Program-made: the position numbers and the translations under genes
NCBI GenBank assembly: GCA_035582835.1
Contig: JAYKAV010002766.1
Span: forward strand, 3,066,683 to 3,130,682
DNA: 64,000 bases
Origin: Phoebastria nigripes
Lineage: Eukaryota; Chordata; Aves; Procellariiformes; Diomedeidae
Reading direction: 5' to 3'
The notes under the pieces: model-generated
The model's input: the letters and a program-made list of their open reading frames with translations, nothing else
Told to the model about the DNA's origin: nothing
Database searches by the model: none
Shown: piece by piece, positions 21,421 to 32,225 of the stretch
Position numbering within the stretch: the first letter of the stretch is position 1
Layout: every line of letters starts with the position of its first letter

Positions 21421-21779
21421 CTCACGCACGCACTGGTGTGCTCGCGTCCTCGGACCTCAGACAGCAGCTCAGGGGCCCCTTTTTGGCAGAAAACGGGGCT
21501 TCATTTTTGCTGCTGCGGGTCATGGGCAGGACGGGACCTGCCCAGGGACCTTGCCCAGGGCGGTGGCCAGGCAGGGGGATGCTGGGGACCGCAGGGCCCC
21601 GGAGACGTGGGCAGGACCCCTCGCTTTTAAGCTGATAACTGCAGATCCCATGGGCGAGTGCTGTTGTTCAGCTTAGAAAAAATACTTGTACATGCTCAGA
21701 AGCAATGGGAAGCGAGGGGCACAGCGGCAGCGGTGCCAAATTTGGGTGGCACGAGGGGACGCGAGCGGCTCCTCCCCAG

Positions 21780-21883
21780 GGCAGACGAGGGCAGATCTGA
21801 GCCTGCGCAAGGGGCTGAGATCCCAGCGCAGTTTACAGTAGGGGCTGGGGCTGCACGTTTTTGGGGCTGAGCATCTGCAGCAG
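21780..21883 (+). other. Candidate non-coding exon, plus strand
   Basis: Acceptor CGGCTCCTCCCCAG and donor ATCTGCAGCAG followed by GTGAGA. All three frames contain a stop within the 104 bases, so it would be an untranslated or lncRNA exon. The acceptor tract is short. The purine-rich intron start that follows contains a run of seven G. Confidence 0.2.
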
Positions 21884-22039
21884 GTGAGAGGAGGGGGGGC
21901 CTCCTCTGCCCCCTCACCACCGCTAATGGGTTGATTAACGTGTCCTCGCCAAGCGGAGCAGGACGCGGCGTCGCTCCCATCTGCCGCTGGCAAGGTCGTG
22001 GGCTGCAGACCCGGGACTGCAATTCATGGTGCCGCCGAG

Positions 22040-22330
22040 AGCGCAGGCAAAACCTATCAGGACATAGGTAATTTGATTAGAAATTAATTGGCCTACATCA
22101 GAGCCTTAAAAATCTAACAGATTTGCAGCTGATAAAATTAAAATTAGAAACTGAATTGATTAGCCTGTGCCAGCAAAGGAACCAAAATGTCAAAGGCACC
22201 AGCTGCACATTTGCATTTGGTACTTAACAAAGTTCTTACCAAAGCGAGTGAGAGATGTTTGACATTTCCATGATTTCTGCAATTCTAATGTATCTTTTAT
22301 TGATATTAATTAAAAAATGCACGGGAATAA
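22040..22330. promoter_or_regulatory. Ultraconserved-looking AT-rich element
   Basis: About 290 bases with almost no CpG, no simple repeats and dense TAAT/ATTA cores (GTAATTTGATTAG, AAATTAATTGGCC, TTAAAATTAG, AACTGAATTGATTAGCC). A perfect POU octamer ATTTGCAT lies at 22209-22216. It lies between two CpG-rich stretches. The texture is that of deeply conserved vertebrate enhancers. I could not match it to a named element. Confidence 0.4.
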
Positions 22331-22469
22331 TGAAGTGAGAAATGACAGAAGGGAGTTTGGCTATTCCAGCCGGCAGCTAGTACAGAGCGGGGCGTTGCGG
22401 TTCCCACTCTGCCATCGTTAGGAGCGATTAGCGCTGGGCTGTTCCTCCTTCGCCTTCCTCTGGGACGGG

Positions 22470-22860
22470 GCTGGTGCGAGTGCCGGGTGCTGCCCTGTCT
22501 TTGCTGGGGCAGATGCTGTGCAGGCATCCTCCGGGTCCTCTCCTGCTTCACCGGAGGGCCGAGCTACGGCGCAGGCGGGGGGAGCCCCTCCCGCTCCCCG
22601 GCGGGCCCCGCCGTGCCAGCCCCCGTGCCAGGCAGGGCTTGTCCCGCAGCTGCGCGGCGGCAGCAGGCAGATGGTGCGGTGCTGCCGGGCGGCGGGCAGC
22701 AGCCTGGGTGGGTTGTGCCGTGTCCTTCTCGACCCAGAGGTGTAATCGGGATCGGAGCGGCCGCCCTGGCCTCTCTCCCGGGCAGCCTGCCTGCGTTACG
22801 CCGCGGCACAGGGAGAGGTTACAACCTTAACGTGACAATCGCGGGGTGACGTTCCCCGAC
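22470..22860. promoter_or_regulatory. CpG-rich segment, possible CpG island
   Basis: High GC with many CpG (for example GGATCGGAGCGGCCGCC). It directly follows the AT-rich enhancer-like block at 22040-22330. Open frames on both strands are overlapping and unconvincing. No TATA or strong GC-box cluster is seen. Confidence 0.33.
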
Positions 22861-23560
22861 CTTGCCGTGCGGGGGCTGGAGGGGGTGGCCGCTGTAAAGG
22901 GCTCTTTCTGGCCTGGTTACCATAGACCTGGTTACCTCCCTGCAAGGGAGGCATGTCCGACGGCTCCACGTAAAACAAGTTGGTGAAGGCTGGGCTTTGT
23001 GAGCGCTCGGAGAAGGAAAAGCATTGCGTTATCCATCCCTAAATCCAGATGGCACAGAAAAGATGATTAAACATCACTCTTCACATCTCCTTCCTTCCCG
23101 TTTGCTTTCCCTGCACAGGGCTGTGGGAAGCACGGACATTTGATGTCGTTGTTCGCTCTGGCTCTTTCCTCAGGGAGGAGGATTTTGCAGATAAAGCCTC
23201 GTCCTGTCGTGGCAGCAGGGACAGGTTCCTGGTGTGCACACGCGTTCGTGCATCCCTGCGTATGCCCGGATGGCAGGTGTGTTGGTGTGTTACTGTACGC
23301 CTGTCTCTGCTTGTGTGTGCCCTGTGCACATATGTACATACGAGCCCTCTTGTGCATAGGCGAGTTTGCCAGTAAGAGCACGTACGTGCGTTAGTGCAAA
23401 TCATGCAGGCAAGGGGAAGAGGGGCCCATGTCCCTGGGGCCCATGTTTTAAACAGGCAGAGTGAATAAATCACTTGATTTACTGGCTCATTTTCATTGGC
23501 TGGGCATGTGTCATTTTTATGCTTATTGTGTTGGAAAAAAGAGTACTTGTGGAGTGTAAA
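22861..23560. other. No gene seen
   Basis: GC-balanced sequence with TG/CA-rich words from 23220 to 23340. An AATAAA at about 23465 is isolated. No splice-bounded exon is convincing. Confidence 0.35.
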
Positions 23561-23800
23561 CCCTGGGTGAAGTTTTAATTTGGAACAGTTATTTTGAAAC
23601 ATTTTCTTCTGTAATTTATTTTACCTTGGGGACTTACTACTGCGGGAAAAACCTATCAGGTTTATGCAAAGGTTTCTGCCATAGTCTACTGGGATATTTT
23701 AATTTTAGTTTCACAATGAGATATTCAGGAATATTGTGAATAAATAATTGTAAAGATTTCACATAGAGCAATGGGAAATTATTAAAACTTTTGCCAAAGT
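23561..23800. promoter_or_regulatory. AT-rich block resembling a conserved non-coding element
   Basis: About 240 AT-rich bases with hardly any CpG and no tandem structure. The rightmost part contains GTGAATAAATAATTG. Function is unknown; it matches the recurrent pattern of enhancer-like blocks in this window. Confidence 0.25.
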
Positions 23801-23913
23801 GCTCCAAAAGTTATCTTCCCATCCTCAAATCCAGGGGCACTTCCAGTGCCCTCTGTGAAACCGAGCCCACGATCAGGCGCTGGTAACATGTTGCTCAGCA
23901 GAGCTGCGGCGAG

Positions 23914-23957
23914 CGCTGCCGGTGCCCGTCGCTGCCGGTGCCCGTCACTGCCGGTGC
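23914..23957 (+). repeat. 16-bp tandem repeat, about 2.75 copies
   Basis: The unit CGCTGCCGGTGCCCGT is repeated at 23914-23929 and 23930-23945, with a third partial copy to 23957 carrying one change. It is CpG-rich and minisatellite-like. Confidence 0.8.
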
Positions 23958-24229
23958 ATCTCCCAGCCACACGGCCANGTCCTGGGTCAGCAGCACCTTG
24001 ACTCGGGTGCTCCATAGCCTCTGCGGGGAAGGGCCTCACATCACCATCAGTTTTCAAGCTCTCTGCCTGCTCACGGGCAAGGCGTCTGTGCAGCGGGACA
24101 GGGTGACAGCATCCCCTGGGGAGCTGAGCCCTCCGACCTGGGGCCGGGGACGCTGGCTTCTCCCCTCTCCTCCCCAGCTCTCTGCAGTTGCTAGCCGTGG
24201 TTTGCTTCATATCTATCCCCACAGGCTAA

Positions 24230-24620
24230 AATTATAAATCTGTCAGATGAAAAGCTTAGTTCTCTTGGAGTGAAGGTGAAGGAGAGCTTATGAATTTTGC
24301 AGACTGTGTCTGAAAATACGAAGGACAACTTAAAATTCCCTTTTAAAAAAAATCCCTCCTGCTTTATAAATACTAATTACAAGTATGTGGTAACAAGAGA
24401 GATGAGGAGCCTCTGGCTCTTATCTGTGATTGTTTGACTAATATTAGCAACAGTTTAAACACGACAGTTATTATTTGATACGACGCTAAATTAGAAGGTT
24501 CACACTTCATATTAAAGATTGGCTTATTGAGAGTAAGGGAAATTTGATTCTGCAGGTCAGAATTATTCTCAACAGATCCGTTGATTAAATTACACGCGGT
24601 AATTAAGATGCCGCCTGGGC
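24230..24620. promoter_or_regulatory. AT-rich block resembling a conserved non-coding element
   Basis: AT-rich, CpG-poor sequence with GACTAATATTAGC, CGCTAAATTAG, CGTTGATTAAATTACACG and CGGTAATTAAG motifs. It ends abruptly at GC-rich sequence at about 24610. No exon is seen. Confidence 0.28.
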
Positions 24621-25620
24621 GAGGTCCCTGGGCTGTCCCTGGGGACGGCGTGGGAAGAGCCTCTGTGCCCCCCAGCAAGGCTGCAGCTGGGGCACCCGCC
24701 TGCTCGAGGAACTGAATCGCCTCTAAATCTTCAAACTAGGCACTGAAAATGTGACAAAAATGGAATATTCCCTCATGCCAGGGTTGTTTCACTGGGGACC
24801 AGGGGGTCTGTGCGGTGAAGCCTCTGGCAGCATCGCGGGAGGGGGCGGATGAGCTGCAGCCCCCATGCACCNGAGGGAAGGAGAGAGGTCCTGGTCCCAT
24901 GCTCCCCTGCCGAAAATCCCTGGCCTGGCAAAGGGCTCCTGCGGCAGCGATAGCCAAAAAACCGGGTCGGGTGTCTGCGTAGGCACCCGGTCGGCAGCTT
25001 ACGTGGGAGCCAACGCGCAGCGCTGGGGGAGCCAGGCGTGGAGCACAGAAATCAATAGTCATTTTTATGATCCAGGCAGAGCTGGATTTCATCCTATGGT
25101 ACATTAATTGGATATCACTTTTACACAGTTGTATTACAGGCTTTGGGAAATATGAGGCATTATTTCTTTTTAATGCTAATAACTAAATCAGCTGCTGGTT
25201 GCAAGGCTTGTTTAGGTGACAAGCAAGCTGACGGCTTCCTGCAGGGTTACACCAACTGCTGTGAAAGGCACCGGTCCCAAAACGTGCCTGAGACTGAGCA
25301 AAGTCATGTGGATCACTTGTGGGGCTTTAACCCTTGGGAACAGACTTACTAGGAATAAGCTAACAATAACCAGAGAAACCTCAGCCCGGCATCCTCCCCT
25401 GGACTCCGAGGACCTGCTTGCATCCACCCGCAATTAAAAGCCCGAGCCAGAACGACCCTGCGCAGCACCGACCATATGAGGTNTGTGCTATAATGCTTCT
25501 AAAATTACCAAACCTCACTATACTTAGGAAATAGCCATTATCAGAAGCTACTTTTATTACCATGGAAACGGAAAGATAACAGAGAAAAGTCCAGTCACAT
25601 CTCTCCGCTGAAGGAGGCAG
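24621..25620. other. No gene seen
   Basis: GC-rich to 25030, then mixed. Ns at 24872 and 25483. The stretch 25060-25200 is AT-rich with GTACATTAATTGG and TAATGCTAATAAC and may be a short conserved element. Confidence 0.35.
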
Positions 25621-25776
25621 ATATGTATTATGTATGTATTATGTGTATGTATGAGGCGGCAGTGATCACCACTGGCCCTGGGTAAGACCGCAAGAGGCCA
25701 GGAGGTTGAGGGGTTCATGTGTACATATATGTATGTATGTGTATGTATGTGAATACATATATACAAATGTATATGG
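25621..25776 (+). repeat. ATGT microsatellite in two parts
   Basis: Two runs of ATGT/ATGTATT units (25621-25653 and 25717-25776) are separated by about 60 bases of unique sequence. The second also contains TACATATA words. Length is probably variable between individuals. Confidence 0.85.
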
Positions 25777-26009
25777 GAACCTCAGAAAAAATACAATTTT
25801 GTATAAAACCGCCAGAATTATCTATTTGTGGCCAAACACTAAATTCCATTTTTCTGGACTTCTAGATGGTGTAAGGCTGAATCATGCAAAAATCCAGAGC
25901 AGAAAAGCCAGCAGAGCACAAAGGAAAGCCAGGCTGTCCTAAGAGGAGAAAGGGATGTTTTCCTGAAGGAATGTGGGAAATCTGTGGGTCCAGCTCTCCC
26001 AGGGCCAGG

Positions 26010-26175
26010 GCGTGTGTCCGGCACTACTGTGGGGTGCGGGCGCCCTCGGGGAGGCGGCAGCTCGGAGCTCAGAGCCGGCCGGGCTCGGGGCGCGGAGGGG
26101 AGCGGGATGGAGGAGTTTTAATGCCCCCGCAGCGCTGAGGTCTGTGCTCGGCGGGGCTGTGGCCGGGGGGTCACT
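26010..26175. promoter_or_regulatory. Short CpG-rich segment
   Basis: A 165-base GC-rich patch with clustered CpG (GGTGCGGGCGCCCTCGGGG, GCTCGGGGCGCGGAGGGGAG). It stands out from AT-rich flanks on both sides. It could be a small CpG island or a GC-biased recombination relic. Confidence 0.3.
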
Positions 26176-27344
26176 CATCCGCTTCAGGCAGAGGGAAGCA
26201 ACTGGCATCGAGTATCAAATGCGACTTTTTCTCCTGCGTGTTCCCTGTAAATCTTGCGCTCTCACGGATGTTTTTATTCCAGCCGGTTGTTCCTTCTTGC
26301 TCAACATTAAATCTTCATCTCATCAGCACTTGACTGAATTTGTAGAAACAAAATAGAAGAGGGGAACTCGGGCATGAATTAGCAGTTTAAGATCGGAAAA
26401 GGGTTCATATAAATCCCTGATCTGCCTATCCATCAAAATGTAATAATGCAAAGATACCAACGTGACCCATTGCTCGCTGGCCGTCCTGGCCATCCATCCC
26501 GGGGCCGTTCCTCCTGCGGGCACGTCCCCCCTGCACTGGAGCCCCGGCTTTCCACCGCCCCTGGCCCACGGAGCGTTCTCAGGACATGAAGGACAAAGAA
26601 AATTATATTTTCATTCTGGCTCCAGGGCTGGGGATTCGGGGAATGAAATTGGGTCAGCTGTTCTCTCCTTTTTTCTTCTTTTTTTTTCCAAACAGCACAA
26701 TTTATGGCCATGGCCATGAGAGAGCAATTGCCTCTTGCTCAGGCAGAGACCGAATGCGCGTGTTTTCCGTCATGGTCCAAGTTTGGGTCCCGGGCAGAGC
26801 GAGGCTCAATGACCCTGAGCCAGGACAGGGTTGCAGGGGTCTGCAAGCACGAAGGATGTTTCAGCCCTGCCACAACCCGCTCTCCCGCGGATGGAGGAGC
26901 ACTTTGCAGCCCTCACCACCAGGAGAGCTGGGCGGCTTGATGCTTTAATCACACAGAAGTACATGTTCCTCCTCCCTGACACGGGTGGGAAGAGCTTTGT
27001 CAGAAATAGTTGCTCCCCAGTGAAGCCTTTGCAGGAATCCCAGGCACTGAAAAATCTTGCAGCTCCCCCAGCCCATATGCCAAATCGCGCCTTCTCCGTC
27101 TTGGGTTTGAGTTCAGGGAACCCGTCACCAAAGCAAAGGAGCAGTCGGCTCTGTCTCCTGTGTGCCCTGCTGCCCTTCCCCTNGGTAGGAATGAGATCAT
27201 TAAATCAAGGGACTTTCCCAGCTGATCTGGGATTTAATCCACGGCCACAGCCGTACAGAGGGCGGCTGCCCCGGGCTCGNGCTGTGCAGCGCCCGGCACA
27301 GCGGGCTGAAGGGCTGCTCCCGCGGTTTTCAGTCAGTTTGAAAG
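26176..27344. other. No gene seen
   Basis: Mixed DNA. A poly-T run lies near 26670-26690. Ns at 27183 and 27280. Overlapping frames on the plus strand at 26460-27350 show no domain. Confidence 0.35.
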
Positions 27345-27760
27345 GACTCTGATTTACTAATTTCCTATGATGTCAATCAATATTTACATTTGGTGTAAAA
27401 AACACAAAAGGGCAGCCACGAGTAGGCTTGCATTAGTATGTCTGAGCAGTACCAGCCTTAAAATATCCATTAAGCTTTCACAATGTTGAAATAGGAGCAA
27501 TTAATAATGACACAGCTTTTAAAAAGTAAGAAATAAAGCAGAAGTAAAGAAATACGCCAGTGATGGATTTGCACCCCTCAGAATATACAAGATTTTATCG
27601 TGCAGAATTATTTCCACGCAGTTTGACGCACACTGGTAATGTTAAGTATTGCACAGCTGAGAAATCCTTGTAGGCGCTCATTGCTCGTGTATGAGGTCCT
27701 TTATGTGTGAATTCATGTCTGCAAATACATTAACAATTTAAATCAATGTGACTATTACTG
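27345..27760. promoter_or_regulatory. AT-rich block resembling a conserved non-coding element
   Basis: About 415 CpG-poor, AT-rich bases with TGTCAATCAATATTTAC (PBX/FOX-like words), CCATTAAGC and GAGCAATTAATAATGACAC. There are no repeats. This is one of the longer enhancer-like blocks in the window. Confidence 0.33.
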
Positions 27761-28059
27761 GTGAGGCACCCTTAACCCGGGTCTTTCCAGTGATGTTGGT
27801 AGATGGCTGCTGACATTTTCCTTTCTGGCCAGCGTGGAGGACCAGCAGTGGCCAGGCTTGGGTTAGAGGGTGCTTTGGGGGCACAGAGCCGACCCCGGAG
27901 ATCCCCTTCGGCTCGGGGCAGCGGTTAGTGCTGTGCATGTCCCCCATCACCACCGCGCTCCAGATTGTGCCCGGCGTTGTCGTCGGGACTCGGGTGCACG
28001 CGGGAAGCGTGCTGCAGAGCTCGGGAAAGAACAAAGGGGGAGAACAAAGCTGTGTCAAT

Positions 28060-28400
28060 GAATCCCTGTTATTTCACTACAGCGGCAAACTAGAGAAATA
28101 ATTTGAAAATAATTTAGGTGAAATGAAACCTTTTGATGCTCTTTGTATTCAAGGTTTCCTTTCTTCAGTAAATACAGGAAATAAAGTCCCTAGTCATTTA
28201 ATTTCAAAATGAAAAATTGCAATGGTCCCTTTAGAAAATTTTGATATCTTTAACATTTAACAAAATTATATTCTTTTTTTGCCTGAAATTATTTTCTAAA
28301 TTCATCACAAAATAATGAATAATCTCAATCAACCTGAAGCTGCATTTTGTTGAGTACTTCATTCATCAGATAAATATCACTCAGCTCTATGCAGGCATTT
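28060..28400. promoter_or_regulatory. AT-rich block resembling a conserved non-coding element
   Basis: About 340 bases, strongly AT-rich with almost no CpG, containing TCATTTAATTTC, GAAATTATTTTC and ATAATGAATAATC. It precedes by 200 bases the candidate exon at 28615-28728, so it could also be intronic sequence flanking a conserved exon. Confidence 0.32.
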
Positions 28401-28614
28401 TAGCTTTTCTACTAGCTGTTAGAAAACCTCCTGTTATTGCAGGCACGAGCAAGCCAAGTCCCCTCCTGTCCTACCCCAGAGGCAGTGCCAGGTTCTGAAG
28501 TTCTTTTACTAAACTAACACAGTGGCATGGCAATCAAAAGAGCTTTACAGGGTTTATAATGAACAAATGTGGACCGTGTATTTCAGGCCTATTGCCTTCT
28601 GAAAACAAACTCAC

Positions 28615-28728
28615 CATGTCAAAAAGGCGACTAGGTGGTCCAGAGCGATTGGAACATATCCGACACCATCCAAGAGGAAAGACCAGATCATCAAAATAAT
28701 GGGAAAACGAAAGTAACCCTGCAGCGCT
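28615..28728 (-). other. Candidate 114-base symmetric exon, minus strand
   Basis: On the minus strand the acceptor is CCATCTACTCTCTTTCAG and the donor is TTTTTGACATG followed by GTGAGTTTG; both are near-ideal. The length is exactly 38 codons. In phase 0 the frame is open (SAAGLLSFSHYFDD, then LVFPLGWCRICSNRSGPP, ending LFDM). A second frame is also open and strongly hydrophobic (ALQGYFRFPIILMIW, LDGVGYVPIALDHLVAFLT). The third stops. The balanced, non-GC-driven composition makes two open frames less trivial than in the GC-rich areas. I recognise no family; the GWC word alone is not enough to call an MBT-type domain. This is the best minus-strand exon candidate. Confidence 0.4.
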
Positions 28729-28729
28729 C

Positions 28730-29100
28730 TGAAAGAGAGTAGATGGGGATGTCCGCGTCCACCCTCCGTTCAAGGCCACCACCATGTGCCCGGTTTAATT
28801 AAGTAAAAGGCTGTTGGAAGAGATTCTGACATTTAGGCTCCGCTTCATGAAAAGAGCTCCCACATCGTCATTTTCCAGATTCGAACAAAACTCCCCATAC
28901 TTCTGAAAATGAAAGCAAAATAGAGATCTGTCTGGTCTGCAGAGGCACTGAAGACTCGCAGCTCCTAACGAGCTGTGAAGAGCGGGCTGCTGGTGTTTTC
29001 TAAATAATTTTTTAATCTTGGAAGATGGGAAGAGTAATCAGGTTAAAGGTGCAGAAAGCACGTCCACATGCCAAAGACACTGGCTGTGGAGCAGCTGCAT
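28730..29100. other. No gene seen
   Basis: AT-balanced sequence that could be intron upstream of the minus-strand candidate exon. GGTTTAATTAAG near 28793 is a homeodomain-type site. It leads into the CR1 tail. Confidence 0.3.
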
Positions 29101-29103
29101 TAT

Positions 29104-29157
29104 GAAGCTCGATGATCTTAAGGGTCTTTTCTAACCTAAATGATTCTATGATTCTAA
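29104..29157 (+). mobile_element. CR1 LINE 3' tail fragment
   Basis: GATGATCTTAAGGGTC, TTCTAACCTAAATGATTC and the terminal ATTCTATGATTCTA are the diagnostic end of avian CR1 elements, whose 3' end is built of ATTCTATG repeats. Only about 55 bases are retained, as expected from severe 5' truncation. The element is on the plus strand with its end at 29157. Several substitutions from the family consensus indicate moderate age. CR1 does not make clean target-site duplications, and none is visible. Confidence 0.85.
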
Positions 29158-29159
29158 GC

Positions 29160-30420
29160 CATCCAGTCCTAAATGTGCCATTTTTTTTCCACCGAGAAAG
29201 CAGGACCAGGAGCTATGAGAGAAGCCAGGGTCTCCAGAGATGATCAGGCTAACTCATCCCCTGTGTTGCCTGTTGAAATGGATTACATTTTGTTGATGAG
29301 GTAAAATTAAAGCAAGAGGATTTCAAATGTAGTTAAAGCAACAAATCCCCTACAGGATGCTGAAACCACATTAGAATAAACCTTTATTCCAGGTTTATCC
29401 CTACAGCCTGCCTCCGACACGTATCGCTGCGGGACATCTGCACTGCTGTCACCCCGTCAGCCCCAGCCCTCCTGCCCCCTGAGTCGCTCCTTGTCCCTCA
29501 GATTTGGGCTGCAAAACTCAAAGGCAAGGACATGGAGCAGAGCTTGGAGTGGACGCGACGCCCGGGGACCGCGGGAGCAGCTGCTCCTCAAAGGCTCTGG
29601 AGGCAGGGAGCTGTGCCATCCAGCAGAGTATCCTGCAGAGCCCTTCTTTGCAGAAGAAAGAGGTAATGAAATTTTCATCAGAACTTCCACCAAGTGTACA
29701 GAGCTGTAAATAAGGGCCTTGGCGTGCTGCTCCACCTACACCTTCATCCTCTTCTCATCTCAAGCGTGATCGTCTGCAGACCCATCTCAGAGCATTTCAT
29801 GGTCTGACTTTCCCCAGGATTTTGAGCCGCCCAATTTACGGTCCTTTGAAGCAACAGACCTGCTCAATCTCTAATTTATATTTTTTAATCAGGGCACCAA
29901 AGTGTGAGAGAGCTCAAGGGAAACATGTCCCTTTTAAAAACAAAGTTATTGCTTTAATAAACACGGGAGGAAGGCAGTAATGGACTAGGGAGCTTCCCCT
30001 GGTTAAAAATTTAGTAATCAAGCCCTGCTCTTAATGAAATGGAAGATTAGTCCTACAGAACAGAAACTTGTTTCTTGGCAAGGCAATAACGACTGGTGAT
30101 GTGAACGTGGGGAAATGCAAATGGCACGGCGAAGTCCCGCTGGCGTGGAGGTTTCTCGCCTATCGGAAGCTGCTTGGGTCTCTGGACAAGGCAATTCCCC
30201 CTTGGCCGCCGGGAGCCCTCATGGGAGCCAGCCGCCCTGGGAGCAGCCCGAACCCTTTGCTCCTGCCCCAGCTGGCTCTGATCCTGGTGACCGATCTGCA
30301 GCGATGGCACAGTGCTTTTAGCTGGTCAGAGCACTTTGTCATCATGAACTAATTAATTAGCTGTTANGCAAAGTGTAACTGCAAGCTCCATAATTAAGGC
30401 AGGCACTCTAAGCTATCACA
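29160..30420. other. No gene seen
   Basis: Mixed DNA with AT-rich stretches at 29280-29400 and 29860-30060. A perfect POU octamer ATGCAAAT lies at 30115-30122. GAACTAATTAATTAGCTG near 30346-30363 is a palindromic homeodomain site, followed by an N at 30367. Isolated AATAAA words occur at about 29376 and 29955. Confidence 0.35.
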
Positions 30421-31384
30421 CAGTATGGGTTCTTAGAGGCACTGCTTTCTTCCTGCCTTTGGGTCTGTGCTAACGCTGCTCTCTAGGCTTATTGACAGTG
30501 GTATTTTGGTAAAAGTTTGCAAGAAGCTGGAATGGTGCCCCTTGCTGAAAGGCAGCGAAACCATCAGCGAAGGGACATGGAGCCAGGCTGCCTCCCCCAC
30601 CCACACCCTGCTGCGTTCCAGCCACGGCTCCGGGGAGCGGCTGATGGAGCGGGTTTGCCATCCAGAGCACAACGCAGGCGAGGACATCTGTCCATTACTG
30701 TGATCCTGGGAATGCTCCCGGCATCCTTTATGAATTCAGAGTTGCCTCATATCAATCTGGCCACCCCCACCCCGAAACCAGGGTGCTCTCTTACAGCAGC
30801 AATTAGTAGTCTTCCCTCCTTCCTGCCTTCTCTCTTTCGAACAGAAGTCTGCTCATTCAAAATTAACGAGTGAGCCAACTGGAGTGCAATAAGAGTAAAA
30901 GCTAGCAGGCTTCGCCCAAAAGGAAGAAGACCAGTCTTTTAACTCGGGCATGCGGTAAAGCTTTCCTCACTGAGTGATTTAACATGTTGTCCCTTGATTG
31001 CTTTCATTATTTATGAAAGGTAAAATGTATCATCATCATCTGCCTCCCGCTCCTGCCCCTGCTTGCTGGAGCTTGCTTTATCAGCTGGCCAGCGACCCAC
31101 CTCAGGTCCTGGACAAACGAGACGGCTCTGGGGTTCACTTCAGACCCCGCTCTGCCAGCTCCTGGCCAGCAAAGCGATGCTCGGTGCCTGGCAGTGCATC
31201 CTCCACCCCTGCACCAGTGCTCCCCGGGGAGGGTTTCACCCCTCTGCAAACACCACTGACCCTGGGCTCCAGAAACCCCCTGCCAGGGGCGAGGAGGGCA
31301 GGAGGCCATGGGCTACCAAAGGCAACGGCACAAGGGTAGAAAAGAGGAGGCGTGACCCAGGAGCTGGGCTTATTCCAGACTTAC
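30421..31384. other. No gene seen
   Basis: GC-balanced DNA with overlapping open frames on both strands and no recognisable protein. A CAT-rich word lies at 31030-31042. Confidence 0.35.
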
Positions 31385-31484
31385 CGGGGCTCTGATGGGA
31401 GAAACAGGTCCCAGGTCGGGTCAAACAAAACCAGGACTGACTTTCTCCTCCAGCCCCATGAGTGCTCGGTCTGCAGGGCTGTGT
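31385..31484 (-). other. Candidate 100-base exon, minus strand
   Basis: On the minus strand the donor is strong (AGAGCCCCG followed by GTAAGTCTGG), while the acceptor CCAGTTACCCACACAG is only fair. One frame is open across the segment (contains HGAGGESQSWFCLTRPG); another stops. The call depends mainly on the donor. Confidence 0.17.
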
Positions 31485-31489
31485 CTGTG

Positions 31490-32225
31490 TGGGTAACTGG
31501 ACTGATGAATCTGCCACACAGGCATGTGCAACCCCACAAGCATTGCTGCGCGGTTCAGGGGCTTACAGAGGGTCAGAAGCAGCTGAAGCAAAGCCACGTC
31601 TTGAACTGTTTCCAATATTTAGGCTGAGCCTGAATGTGACTTCCCTGCAGCTCCCCATCGAGAGGGAGAATAGCTTCCTGCACAGCCGGGTTTTGAGGTG
31701 GGACTGGCGTTAAATTATTCATTATGTTCTCTCACTGGGTTTCTAGCTTTGCAGCAGTGTGGTAATTTCATTTAGGCTTCAGGCGGATGGCTGGAGTGCC
31801 GTGCCAGGGGCAAGGGGGCAAGCTGGAGACACTTTGGTTATCAAAGGTTGCCAAGGACGTATTTCAAACCCCCAAACACCCACTTTGGAAGGAGGATTGA
31901 TAGAGAAGGCCCCACTGGTCCTGCAGTCAGAGCCTCATAAAAGAGAAGGTTTGACAAAGCTCGCCTGTTTTCTTAATTAGCAATGTAAAGTTATAGTGTA
32001 AAGCCGGTTCTTGAAAGTAACAGAGGCATTTGCTTAATCCTGTTCTATTCACTGCAATTTAATTTGAAAATAACTTTAAAGCTTCATTTACTCCATGTTT
32101 TCCTTTGGTTCTTGGTTGGAGCAAGGTCTCTTGCATGGAGGCACCCGGCTGCTGTAACACGGCAGCGCGCTGAAGGACGAGGACGTTGCTCTGGCCAGGA
32201 CGCTCTGGCCCTTTTCCGCTGCCAG
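31490..32225. other. No gene seen
   Basis: Ordinary sequence, AT-rich at 31960-32110 with TTCTTAATTAGCAATG. GC content rises toward the candidate exon at 32226. Confidence 0.35.

Noticed and set aside
28615..28728. Possible MBT-repeat fragment because of the word LGWC
   Set aside because: Only the GWC core matches; the flanking conserved residues of MBT repeats are not there.
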